DNA of 19,464 nucleotides from Candidatus Nomurabacteria bacterium (GCA_026396015.1 JAPLXP010000013.1:1-19464); one strand, 5' to 3'. Shown: positions 7,409-14,557, numbered from the stretch's first letter. Made by a program: numbers and translations. The notes: generated from the letters alone by a model not told the origin.

Positions 7409-8866
7409 ATGGCTTCAACCGAAGAATTGCGCTCCGCGCGTTTATCAAAAATCGAATTACTAAAGAAAGCTGGGATGGATCCATTCACAGCTGTATCTTT
7501 GCGTACACATACAGTAGGAGAGGCTATCAGTGGCTTTCCTATGATGTCCGAGAACAAGACTCCCGTCACAATTTCTGGCCGAGTTGTTGCTCTACGTGGA
7601 CAGGGTGCAATATTATTTTTTAATCTAAATGATGGCTCTGGTGTATTCCAAGGCTTATTGAAAAAAGGAAATCTTTCTGATGAAAACTTTTCTCTCTTTG
7701 TCGATACTGTCGACATGGCAGACTTCATCGAGGTGACTGGTACACTATTCACTACAAAGACTGAGCAGCAGACTATAGAGGTATCAGATTGGAGGATGCT
7801 GACCAAGGCCCTAGCACCTCTACCAGACAAATGGAGTGGCTTACAAGATGTAGAAGAAAGATTCCGAAAGAGATACCTCGATATTCTGACAACTCCAGAA
7901 CTCTCAGAGATGTTCTACAAGAAAGCAAAATTCTGGGAAGTTACTCGTAACTTTATGAAAGAGCACGGATTCCTAGAAGTAGAGACTCCGACTATTGAGA
8001 TCACTACAGGAGGAGCCGAGGCGAATCCATTCAAGACATATCACAAGGATTACGATATGAATGTCTTTATGCGTATATCTGTAGGAGAGTTATGGCAAAA
8101 GAGATTGATGGCCGCAGGATTCCCAAAGACTTTTGAGATAGGACGCGTATATAGAAATGAAGGTAGTAGTCCAGAGCATCTACAAGAATTCACAAATATG
8201 GAATTCTACTGGGCATATGCCAACTATAAAGACGGCATGAAGCTCTCTTGTGAAATGTATCAAAAGATAGCTAATGATGTATTCGGTACTAGTACATTCA
8301 CTACACGCGGACATACATTTGATTTATCTGGCGAATGGCCTGTGATTGATTATGTGGTTGAAGTGAAGAAGCAGACAGGTATAGACGTATTGAAATCAAG
8401 CGAAGAAGATATGAAGAAAAAGCTCTCAGATCTTGGTGTAAAATACGAAGGGGATAATCGTGAGAGATTGATGGATACACTCTGGAAATATTGCCGCAAG
8501 AATATCGCAGGTCCTGCATTCCTCATTCATCATCCAAAGATCGTATCACCACTATCAAAAGCTTGTGCTGACAATCCTGAATTGACTGAGAGATTTCAGA
8601 TCATTATCGCTGGATCAGAGGTGGGTAATGGATTCTCTGAACTGAATGACCCAGTAGATCAGCGTGCACGTTTTGATCTGCAACAAAAGCTAATCGAAAG
8701 AGGAGATGACGAGGCTATGATGCCAGAGTGGGAATTCGTAGAGATGCTAGAGCACGGTATGCCACCTACTTGTGGATTCGGATTCGGAGAGAGATTGTTC
8801 TCCTTTATGGTAGACAAGCCAATCCGTGAGACTCAACTATTTCCATTCATGAAACCAAAAGAATAA
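7409..8866 (+). CDS. lysS: Lysyl-tRNA synthetase, class II
   Basis: 485 residues. An OB-fold anticodon-binding domain (about 52-127; TISGRVVALRGQG) is followed by the class II core: motif 1 around FLEVETPTI (188-196), motif 2 FEIGRVYRNEG...EFTNMEFYWAY (242-270), and motif 3 GFGFGERL (456-463). The TYHKDYD and RISVGELWQKRL stretches are LysS-like rather than AspS or AsnS. It charges tRNA-Lys. A strong terminator follows directly. Confidence 0.95.
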   Translation: MASTEELRSARLSKIELLKKAGMDPFTAVSLRTHTVGEAISGFPMMSENKTPVTISGRVVALRGQGAILFFNLNDGSGVFQGLLKKGNLSDENFSLFVDTVDMADFIEVTGTLFTTKTEQQTIEVSDWRMLTKALAPLPDKWSGLQDVEERFRKRYLDILTTPELSEMFYKKAKFWEVTRNFMKEHGFLEVETPTIEITTGGAEANPFKTYHKDYDMNVFMRISVGELWQKRLMAAGFPKTFEIGRVYRNEGSSPEHLQEFTNMEFYWAYANYKDGMKLSCEMYQKIANDVFGTSTFTTRGHTFDLSGEWPVIDYVVEVKKQTGIDVLKSSEEDMKKKLSDLGVKYEGDNRERLMDTLWKYCRKNIAGPAFLIHHPKIVSPLSKACADNPELTERFQIIIAGSEVGNGFSELNDPVDQRARFDLQQKLIERGDDEAMMPEWEFVEMLEHGMPPTCGFGFGERLFSFMVDKPIRETQLFPFMKPKE

Positions 8867-8868
8867 TA

Positions 8869-8908
8869 AAATGACCCGCTACATCCTGTAGCGGGTCATT
8901 TCTTTTTT
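8869..8908 (+). terminator. Rho-independent terminator of greA-lysS
   Basis: Perfect 15-bp stem (8869-8883 with 8887-8901, core GACCCGCTACA), loop TCC, then a run of six T at 8903-8908. The A-rich 5' flank means it may also stop transcripts arriving from the minus strand. Confidence 0.93.
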
Positions 8909-8940
8909 GGATTTTTCATAATTTCATGACGATTATTTGA

Positions 8941-9069
8941 CTAGAAAAAAATTTCCCAGAAGTTTTTTTCTTTTCGATCACACTTGAGCATGATCCATAA
9001 ACCATCCTTTACTAATGGCACGATAGTACCAAAAAACCAGTTTAAAACTCTTTTTGTAAACTTTTTCAT
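8941..9069 (-). CDS. Possible 42-aa basic/hydrophobic protein
   Basis: Reading the minus strand from an ATG at 9069 to a TAG at 8941 gives 42 residues. It begins MKKFTKRVLNWFFG, has a hydrophobic middle (TIVPLVKDGLWIML) and ends in an aromatic tail (NFWEIFF). It is basic and Trp-rich, like a small membrane-associated peptide. A perfect TTGACA lies at 9116-9111, but the best -10 at 17 bp (TTAATT) is weak. It fills most of the otherwise empty 250-bp spacer between lysS and rplY, divergent from rplY. No family is recognised and chance is possible. Confidence 0.3.
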   Translation of the reverse strand: MKKFTKRVLNWFFGTIVPLVKDGLWIMLKCDRKEKNFWEIFF

Positions 9070-9122
9070 GTCTGTATTATTTATAATAATTAAATCAAAT
9101 ATACAAAAATTGTCAATACTAT

Positions 9123-9151
9123 TTGCAAAAAAGAGCTTTTAATGTTAATAT
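9123..9151 (+). promoter_or_regulatory. rplY promoter
   Basis: TTGCAA (9123-9128), exact 17-bp spacer, TAATAT (9146-9151). The ATG is 7 nt downstream of the -10 box, so transcription should begin at or beside the AUG. The same TTGCAA-17-TAATAT pair occurs before rpmE. Confidence 0.55.
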
Positions 9152-9158
9152 TTGACCC

Positions 9159-9788
9159 ATGAAAACATTAAACGCAACAAAGCGAAGTAAGGGAGATATG
9201 CTCGCAATCGTACGAAGTAATGGTATGATTCCAGCTGTGCTCTATGGCGCGAAAGTGGATAATACATCTATTTCCGTACCAAGTATTGATTTTATAAAGG
9301 TATGGAAAGAAGCAGGAGAGTCCAGTACTCTAATGCTCGCTCTCGATGGTAAGAATATCGACGTTCTTATACATGAAGTGCAGGTTGATCCAATCAAAGG
9401 ATTTCCAAAGCACGTAGATTTTCTAGCAGTAGATATGAACAAGCCAATTGAAGTGGCAGTACCATTGGAATTCGTGGGTGTAGCAGGAGCTGAAAAGGCA
9501 GGTCTGGGTAGTCTTGTAAAAGTTCTACATGAAGTAGAGATCAGTGCTCTTCCAAAGGATATCCCAGCACACATTACTGTAGACATCTCATCACTTGCAA
9601 CTCTAGAAAATCAAATCCATGTTTCAGATATAGTACTACCCCAGGGTGTGACTATGATATCTGAAGTAGAAGAAGTTGTGGCTCTAGTAGCAGCTGTAAA
9701 GGAAGAAGTCGAATCAGCTCCAATAGATCTATCATCTATCGAAGTAGAAAAGAAAGGTAAGAAAGACGAGGAAGCAGCAGCAGAATAA
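9159..9788 (+). CDS. rplY: 50S ribosomal protein L25 (CTC/TL5 form)
   Basis: 209 residues, the two-domain form. The N-terminal 5S-rRNA-binding domain has GMIPAVLYG (22-30), then the VDPIKGFPKHVDFLAVD signature of L25. The second TL5-type beta domain (PIEVAVPLEFVGVAGAEKAG...) is followed by an acidic/lysine tail rich in E, K and A. It binds 5S rRNA in the large subunit. It is transcribed alone, with a palindrome and a terminator-like hairpin following. Confidence 0.93.
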   Translation: MKTLNATKRSKGDMLAIVRSNGMIPAVLYGAKVDNTSISVPSIDFIKVWKEAGESSTLMLALDGKNIDVLIHEVQVDPIKGFPKHVDFLAVDMNKPIEVAVPLEFVGVAGAEKAGLGSLVKVLHEVEISALPKDIPAHITVDISSLATLENQIHVSDIVLPQGVTMISEVEEVVALVAAVKEEVESAPIDLSSIEVEKKGKKDEEAAAE

Positions 9789-9798
9789 AAATCTTAAC

Positions 9799-9817
9799 AC
9801 CTTAATAGTATTAAGGT
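9799..9817. promoter_or_regulatory. 19-bp perfect palindrome upstream of the transglycosylase gene
   Basis: ACCTTAATA-G-TATTAAGGT reads the same on both strands. It starts 10 nt after the rplY stop, with no T tract, so it is a poor terminator. It covers roughly the -35 zone of the extended -10 promoter at 9832-9840, where a repressor operator would sit. The operator role is inferred. Confidence 0.4.
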
Positions 9818-9831
9818 CAGACAAGGAAATA

Positions 9832-9840
9832 TGCTATAAT
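9832..9840 (+). promoter_or_regulatory. Extended -10 promoter of the transglycosylase gene
   Basis: TGC followed by a perfect TATAAT (9835-9840). No -35 consensus is present at 17 bp, which fits extended -10 promoters. The ATG is 9 nt downstream. Confidence 0.6.
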
Positions 9841-9869
9841 AAAAACCGTATGAAAGTACGGTTTTTATT
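9838..9869 (+). terminator. Terminator-like hairpin enclosing the start codon of the next gene
   Basis: Perfect 13-bp arms (9838-9850 and 9857-9869; core CCGTA/TACGG) enclose loop TGAAAG, followed by more T residues to 9873. As RNA read through from rplY this is a standard intrinsic terminator. The A of the ATG at 9850 closes the stem and the TG lies in the loop. RNA started from the promoter at 9832 would carry only the inner CCGUA/UACGG stem, at its 5' end. Confidence 0.65.
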
Positions 9870-11196
9870 TTTTATATTGGTGGCATCTTTTTTTGTTTAT
9901 AGCATCCACGTCTTTACTGTACATGCTGATGATCTTTCTAATGCGCAAGCAGATCGATCAAAATTGGAGATGGAACTTGCAAACTTGGAGCAAGAAATCG
10001 CCGCAAAACAAAGAGAGCTAGATGGTCAAAAGGGTCAGTCTAAAACACTTTCTGGTGACATTAAAATCCTCATTACTCAAATTAATAAAGCAAAATTAGA
10101 TATTAATGCAAAGAATCTGACAATCAAAAAACTCGGCGGTGAAATCGTTCAAAAGAATAAAAAAATACAGACACTTACAGAAAAGATTGAATCAGAAAAG
10201 CAAACGCTAGGTCAGCTGGTCCGCAAGAGTCGAGAGATAGATGATAAATCAACAGTGAATTTTATCCTCTCTGGTAAATCTATCTCTGATGTCTATGGTG
10301 ATATCGACAACTTCCTAGCATTAAAAGATTCTATCGGTAAGTCTGTAGGTATTATCAATACTACTCGAGTAGAGACAGAGACTGAAAAGAAAACTCTTGA
10401 AATAGAAAAGAATCAGCAGACAGATGTAAAGATGGCTCTTGAAAATACAAAGAAACAAGTAGAGCTAAATGAAAAGAATAAACAACAGCTCCTTTCTATA
10501 AGTAAAAACAAAGAAGCTGAATATCAAAAAGTGTTAGCTGAAAAGGCAAAGAGAAGAAATGATATTATGAATGCATTGTTCAATCTTCGTGATACTGGAG
10601 CTATTAAATTCGGAGATGCATTGCGCTATGCTCAGTCAGCCTATAAATCTACAAATGTAAAACCCGCATTCGTTCTAGCTATTATTACTCAAGAAAGTAA
10701 CTTGGGCACTGATCAGGGTTCATGTTATGTCACAGATATGACTACAGGGTCTGGTGTGAGTTCAAAGAGTGGTAAATTCTTTCCAAATGTAATGAAGCCT
10801 AGTCGTGATATCGGTCCATTTTTCGATATTGCACAGAAGGCAGGTCGTGATCCATACAAGACCCTAGTATCTTGTCCTATTGCTTCTGCTGGTAAATCAA
10901 GCTGGGGAGGTGCCATGGGTCCGGCTCAGTTCATTCCTTCTACTTGGGTAGGTATAAACAGTAGAGTAGCAAAGGCCCTTGGTATATCAAATCCTGATCC
11001 ATGGAATGCTCCAGATGCGATCATGGCCTCCGCTGTGTTCCTAGCAGATCTAGGTGCTGGTGGAGACAGTTATACATCTCAGATAAGGGCTGCTTGTAAA
11101 TACTACGGTTCTGGGGGTTCTACCTGTGCTTATGGTAGACAGGTCATGGCTCGTGTCAGTAGAATACAGGCAAATATAGACTTGTTGCAAAATTAA
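9850..11196 (+). CDS. Secreted coiled-coil protein with C-terminal lytic transglycosylase domain
   Basis: 448 residues. A signal peptide (1-26, ending TVHA) leads into a long coiled coil (about 28-240) with the hinge TVNFILSGKSISDVYGDID (135-153) seen in EnvC/PcsB-type proteins. The C-terminal part (about 250-448) is a lysozyme-like transglycosylase domain of the MltB type: ITQESNLG with Glu282 as likely catalytic acid, GGAMGPAQFIPSTW (353-366), and DPWNAPDAIMASAVFL (383-398). Four Cys (292, 342, 416, 426) could pair outside the membrane. It should cleave glycan strands, probably under control of a division complex through the coiled coil. EnvC and PcsB carry LytM or CHAP domains here instead, so the fusion is notable. 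Confidence 0.85.
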   Translation: MKVRFLFFILVASFFVYSIHVFTVHADDLSNAQADRSKLEMELANLEQEIAAKQRELDGQKGQSKTLSGDIKILITQINKAKLDINAKNLTIKKLGGEIVQKNKKIQTLTEKIESEKQTLGQLVRKSREIDDKSTVNFILSGKSISDVYGDIDNFLALKDSIGKSVGIINTTRVETETEKKTLEIEKNQQTDVKMALENTKKQVELNEKNKQQLLSISKNKEAEYQKVLAEKAKRRNDIMNALFNLRDTGAIKFGDALRYAQSAYKSTNVKPAFVLAIITQESNLGTDQGSCYVTDMTTGSGVSSKSGKFFPNVMKPSRDIGPFFDIAQKAGRDPYKTLVSCPIASAGKSSWGGAMGPAQFIPSTWVGINSRVAKALGISNPDPWNAPDAIMASAVFLADLGAGGDSYTSQIRAACKYYGSGGSTCAYGRQVMARVSRIQANIDLLQN

Positions 11197-11213
11197 TAAA
11201 CTCGTGCTAATAT
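11185..11213 (+). promoter_or_regulatory. rpmE promoter
   Basis: TTGCAA (11185-11190), 17-bp spacer, TAATAT (11208-11213), overlapping TATAAC at 11211-11216. The ATG at 11223 lies 6-9 nt beyond, so the transcript is predicted to be leaderless. The -35 sits inside the end of the upstream gene. Confidence 0.5.
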
Positions 11214-11222
11214 AACATCACT

Positions 11223-11438
11223 ATGAAGAAAGACATTCACCCAAAATATGATAACAACACAAAGGTTACTTGCGCATGTGGAGCTACTTTTGCAGTAGGT
11301 TCAACATCAAAAGAAATCAATGTTGAAATCTGCAGTCAGTGCCACCCATTTTATACTGGTAACGAAAAGGTTCTCGATACAGCAGGACGTGTGGATCGTT
11401 TCAACAAGCGGAAAGCTTCAGTCAAAGCAAAGAAATAA
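11223..11438 (+). CDS. rpmE: 50S ribosomal protein L31, zinc-binding form
   Basis: 71 residues. MKKDIHPKY at the start and CSQCHPFYTG (37-46) are L31 signatures. Cys17, Cys19, Cys37 and Cys40 make this the C+ (zinc ribbon) type. The end is lysine-rich. It bridges the large and small subunits at the central protuberance. Monocistronic: own promoter and terminator. Confidence 0.95.
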   Translation: MKKDIHPKYDNNTKVTCACGATFAVGSTSKEINVEICSQCHPFYTGNEKVLDTAGRVDRFNKRKASVKAKK

Positions 11439-11447
11439 ATATCTATC

Positions 11448-11472
11448 AAAAATGCCCAAAGAGGGCATTTTT
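11448..11472 (+). terminator. rpmE terminator
   Basis: Perfect 10-bp stem AAAAATGCCC / GGGCATTTTT with loop AAAGA, ending in a T run. The prfA promoter begins only 4 nt later. Confidence 0.88.
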
Positions 11473-11475
11473 GTA

Positions 11476-11484
11476 TGATATACT
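11476..11484 (+). promoter_or_regulatory. prfA extended -10 promoter
   Basis: TGA followed by TATACT (11479-11484). No -35 is recognisable. The ATG at 11491 is 6 nt downstream, predicting a leaderless transcript. Confidence 0.55.
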
Positions 11485-11490
11485 AGATAT

Positions 11491-12465
11491 ATGAATTTAG
11501 ATCTAACAGAATTAAAAAACAATCACAAGACAAGCTATCTCGGACATGAATACGAGCGTCTTTTGGCAGAGGAGAAAAAGGTAAATGATATGGTAGCAGA
11601 AGATCCCAGCATGAGGGAGCTGGCAGAGGAAGAACTTCAAAATATCAAATTCCAAAAGGATGGCATTGAAAGACAAGTAGAGGAAATAATGAAATCTGAA
11701 AAAGAGGAAGAAGAATTTCCTAACGAAATTATTCTAGAAGTTCGTGCAGGTGCCGGTGGAGATGAGGCATCACTATTCGCATGGCAGCTAGCTCATATGT
11801 ACGAGATGTATGCAGAGGAACTCGGATGGGGGTGGAAGACAAACTATGAATCAGCCAATGATGTCGGAGGATACAAAGAAGCTTCATTTGAGCTCAAAGG
11901 AAAAGATTGTTACAAGATGCTCCGCTACGAGACTGGGGTGCACCGTGTGCAGCGCATCCCTTCTACAGAGAAGAATGGCCGTATACATACATCAACTGCA
12001 TCTGTAGCTGTACTACCGATCCGCAAGAAGGCAAAATTTGAAATCAATCCGGTAGATTTAGATATGGAGTATTCACGGTCCGGTGGTGCTGGAGGACAGA
12101 ATGTGAACAAAGTGGAGACTGCTGTACGATTGATCCACAAGCCTACAGGACTCGATGTACGATGTACATCAGAGCGTACACAGCTGGGCAATCGTGAGAA
12201 AGCTATGCAGATTTTGACTGCAAAAATAGAAGCCATGAAAGAGGAGGAAGAAGCAAAGAAATATTCTGCAGATCGTAAAAATCAAATTGGAACAGGGGAT
12301 AGGAGTGAGAAAATCCGCACATACAACTTTCCTCAGGACCGTGTGACAGATCACCGCATCCGCCAATCATGGAGTAATATTCCAGGTATTATGGAAGGCA
12401 AGATTGAAAAGATTGTCGAAGCCCTAGCATCTGGCGAGACTGGTGACGCCGCCGACGAAGAATAA
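11491..12465 (+). CDS. prfA: Peptide chain release factor 1
   Basis: 324 residues, about 35 fewer than usual, lost from the N-terminal domain. IPSTEKNGRIHTS (156-168) holds the PxT anticodon-like motif (Pro157-Ser-Thr159) that reads UAA and UAG, which separates it from RF2. SGGAGGQNVNK (197-207) holds the GGQ loop (201-203) that triggers peptide release at the peptidyl-transferase centre. The C-terminal region ending in acidic residues is normal. UGA must be handled by an RF2 elsewhere, since UGA appears as a stop here. Confidence 0.95.
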   Translation: MNLDLTELKNNHKTSYLGHEYERLLAEEKKVNDMVAEDPSMRELAEEELQNIKFQKDGIERQVEEIMKSEKEEEEFPNEIILEVRAGAGGDEASLFAWQLAHMYEMYAEELGWGWKTNYESANDVGGYKEASFELKGKDCYKMLRYETGVHRVQRIPSTEKNGRIHTSTASVAVLPIRKKAKFEINPVDLDMEYSRSGGAGGQNVNKVETAVRLIHKPTGLDVRCTSERTQLGNREKAMQILTAKIEAMKEEEEAKKYSADRKNQIGTGDRSEKIRTYNFPQDRVTDHRIRQSWSNIPGIMEGKIEKIVEALASGETGDAADEE

Positions 12466-12498
12466 AAAATCACCATAGATTTACCTATGGTGATTTTT
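12465..12498. terminator. Bidirectional terminator between convergent prfA and the minus-strand gene
   Basis: Perfect 14-bp stem (12465-12478 with 12485-12498, core ATCACCATAG / CTATGGTGAT), loop ATTTAC. T-rich sequence follows on the plus side and A-rich sequence precedes it, so it can end transcripts from both directions. Confidence 0.9.
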
Positions 12499-12503
12499 GT
12501 TTT

Positions 12504-12926
12504 TTAATTTGTTGTAGCCATTAATTTTATCTGCCAATATTTATCATTTTTATTTTTTAAATAAAAAGTAAAAATTGTTTGAAATGCATCAGATGGAGGC
12601 ATTTTTTTAATGATGATGTATCTTTTTAAAACAGAGTTTAATATTTTAATCTCATTCTCTGTTTTCACACCAATCATTGTGAGGTTAAATCCATCACCTT
12701 CGATTTCTTGTGTGAGAGTATCCTGATTTTCAGGATGGTATGGCACGACTATACTATTGCAACCCCACAATAAAACTTTTTTTGATGAAGCTGTATAATA
12801 CCACGCTACAGTTTTATTTGAGCTGTCTTGGATTCTCCACCCTGATATTGTAGGGTTTTTTTGTGCTCTGGCGAATTGTGTACTGATATATAACAATATC
12901 AGTGATAAAAATAACATTTTTTTCAT
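12504..12926 (-). CDS. Secreted protein of unknown function, Bacteroidota-like signal peptide
   Basis: 140 residues, no family recognised. Residues 1-21 are a signal peptide (MKKMLFLSLILL..., cleavage after RA, mature start QKNP). An N-terminal Gln after cleavage is very common in Bacteroidota exports and is shared with the next gene. The mature part is about 120 residues, mixed alpha/beta, with one Cys and many Lys, Tyr and Asn. It lies on the minus strand between a shared terminator and a promoter of its own. It probably travelled with the FG-GAP gene. Confidence 0.65.
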   Translation of the reverse strand: MKKMLFLSLILLYISTQFARAQKNPTISGWRIQDSSNKTVAWYYTASSKKVLLWGCNSIVVPYHPENQDTLTQEIEGDGFNLTMIGVKTENEIKILNSVLKRYIIIKKMPPSDAFQTIFTFYLKNKNDKYWQIKLMATTN

Positions 12927-12952
12927 GTTTGATTTTTTAGTTGATTTACTTT

Positions 12953-12981
12953 AAAATAACATCTTTATATATAAATGTCAA
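12953..12981 (-). promoter_or_regulatory. Promoter of the 140-aa secreted protein
   Basis: On the minus strand TTGACA (12981-12976), 17-bp spacer, TATTTT (12958-12953), 26 nt before the ATG at 12926. This is the sigma70 pattern rather than the Bacteroidota TTTG / TAnnTTTG pattern. Confidence 0.45.
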
Positions 12982-13011
12982 ATAAAAAACCCCGAATGAA
13001 TTCGGGATTTT
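12982..13011. terminator. Terminator of the FG-GAP/T9SS gene, possibly bidirectional
   Basis: Stem CCCGAA (12991-12996) / TTCGGG (13001-13006), loop TGAA. Read on the minus strand it is followed by GTTTTTT, and on the plus strand by ATTTTT. It lies 19 nt past the minus-strand stop. Confidence 0.8.
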
Positions 13012-13029
13012 TAAGTTGTTTATAAGGAA

Positions 13030-14406
13030 TTATTCTCTTACAATTTTTTGGTGACTTATTTTTTCACCATTAGTTATTTGTAAAACATATATTCCAGGAG
13101 GCATATCAATGTTAATTTCTTCATGCTGACTTTTTGTATAGCCTTCATAAATAATTTTTCCATTAATATCAATGAAAACAAAACTTGATCCAATCACTGA
13201 TTCGATATTAATCTTGTCAGTGAATGGGTTTGGGTAAATTTTAATGTTGTCTTTAGTGTTTAGGTATTTGCTCATACCTGTATTTTGGTGTTTTGTATTA
13301 TTTATCAAAACAGTTAAACCACGATAAGTATTTGCTGTAATGATATCTATTAATCCATCATTATTTATATCTCCAGTAGTTATTGAATTTACACTAGCAT
13401 TATTTGGGCTCCATACAAAATAATTTTGTGTGGAGTCTGATGAAATAATACTAAGATTATTCCATCCACCATGTATAACAACAACTTCATCTTTACCATC
13501 TCCGTTTAGATCAGCTGAACGCATTGTTCCAGGACATTGATAAATGGAAATACTTGTGTCCGCATCAGCAGAAAGATTGTTTCTCCAAATAGCACAAGCT
13601 GGATTATTCCCACCGTACGATGCAAAAACCTTTCCGTTACCCTTTTCGTAAATATCCGAAATGCAGAAACCATTAAAGTTCCACCCCGGAGGGTGAGTGC
13701 GATAAATGGTAGTGTCGATGGTTTTATTGGTTTTTATTTTGTATTGAATAAGAGGACCATAACCTTGTCCGCACATTTTAAAAACAGAATTTATTGTATC
13801 TGTTCCGATTTTGCAAATATCAAGATGGTCGTATCCTTGTTGAACACTTGGATAATCAATTTTTGTTAATAACCCAGAAGAACTACCATAAAAAATACTT
13901 ATTATCGTACTATTCCATAGTGATACAGCTACGTCATTAAAACCATCGTTATTTGCATCTCCGCATTTCACTGCGTCAACATCATTTCCTCCTGTAGCAT
14001 AGTTAATCTGAGCGTTCAATGTGCCTTTTGAATTTTGATAAAATATTGCAATGCTATCCGAAAATCCTACAACAATATCATTGCGTCCATCATTGTTTAA
14101 ATCACCTATATCAATAGATCGAGGCCCGGGATATGGACAGCTGATATAGTATGATATTGATGATAATGATAATGATATTGATTTGTTGTTTGTTTGAAGA
14201 TAAACCTTCAAGCTGTAGCCATTGATTGCAACAATGTCTTGAAGTCCATCATTGTTTATATCATCACAAGCTACCAAGTCACTACCGCCACTACCAATAA
14301 TATTCACTGGTGTTTCAAAAGAAATACTCTGAGCCATTACTGCTCTGCTTCCAAATAACCCTACAAGTAGTAGAATTCTAAGGATTGTTTTTGAAATTGT
14401 TTTCAT
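13030..14406 (-). CDS. Secreted FG-GAP/VCBS repeat protein with type IX secretion C-terminal sorting domain
   Basis: 458 residues. The signal peptide (1-25, ...AVMA) gives a mature start QSISF. Five calcium-loop repeats of the FG-GAP/VCBS propeller type are visible: DDINNDGLQD (48), GDLNNDGRND (101), GDANNDGFND (149), ADLNGDGKDE (298) and GDINNDGLID (345), each followed by a hydrophobic strand. Residues 388-458 (IKIYPNPFTDKINIE..., DINGKIIYEG, PPGIYVLQI, HQKIVRE) match the type A C-terminal sorting domain that sends cargo through the Bacteroidota type IX system. Function is probably adhesion or carbohydrate binding at the surface. CPR cells are not known to have this secretion system, so the gene is likely of Bacteroidota origin, by transfer or by assembly error. 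Confidence 0.88.
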   Translation of the reverse strand: MKTISKTILRILLLVGLFGSRAVMAQSISFETPVNIIGSGGSDLVACDDINNDGLQDIVAINGYSLKVYLQTNNKSISLSLSSISYYISCPYPGPRSIDIGDLNNDGRNDIVVGFSDSIAIFYQNSKGTLNAQINYATGGNDVDAVKCGDANNDGFNDVAVSLWNSTIISIFYGSSSGLLTKIDYPSVQQGYDHLDICKIGTDTINSVFKMCGQGYGPLIQYKIKTNKTIDTTIYRTHPPGWNFNGFCISDIYEKGNGKVFASYGGNNPACAIWRNNLSADADTSISIYQCPGTMRSADLNGDGKDEVVVIHGGWNNLSIISSDSTQNYFVWSPNNASVNSITTGDINNDGLIDIITANTYRGLTVLINNTKHQNTGMSKYLNTKDNIKIYPNPFTDKINIESVIGSSFVFIDINGKIIYEGYTKSQHEEINIDMPPGIYVLQITNGEKISHQKIVRE

Positions 14407-14441
14407 TGTGTGTTGTTTTTGGTTTAAAAATTTAATTTATT

Positions 14442-14511
14442 TTAGTTGTTTTGACAGAAAGGGGAGTATAATAGGGGTCAATATGGCTCTCCACTCTGTC
14501 AAAACAACTAA
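14442..14511. repeat. 70-bp element with perfect 17-bp inverted ends upstream of the FG-GAP gene
   Basis: Arms 14442-14458 (TTAGTTGTTTTGACAGA) and 14495-14511 are exact reverse complements around a 36-nt centre. An inner 6-bp stem (14461-14466 with 14487-14492, one G-T pair) extends the fold. It lies in the untranslated leader expected from the minus promoter at 14558-14587, so the RNA would carry a large hairpin. Alternatively it is a miniature mobile element at the edge of the foreign island. Confidence 0.7.
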
Positions 14512-14557
14512 TTCCAAAAACAAAACCTGCCTGTCAAAGATCGTAGGAATTGATAGT

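Noticed and set aside
13537..13869. 110-codon plus-strand frame within the FG-GAP gene
   Set aside because: It is antisense to a long protein with clear repeats and sorting domain.
14451..14472. TTGACA ... TATAAT pair inside the 70-bp inverted-repeat unit as a plus-strand promoter
   Set aside because: The spacer is only 10 bp, too short for sigma70.
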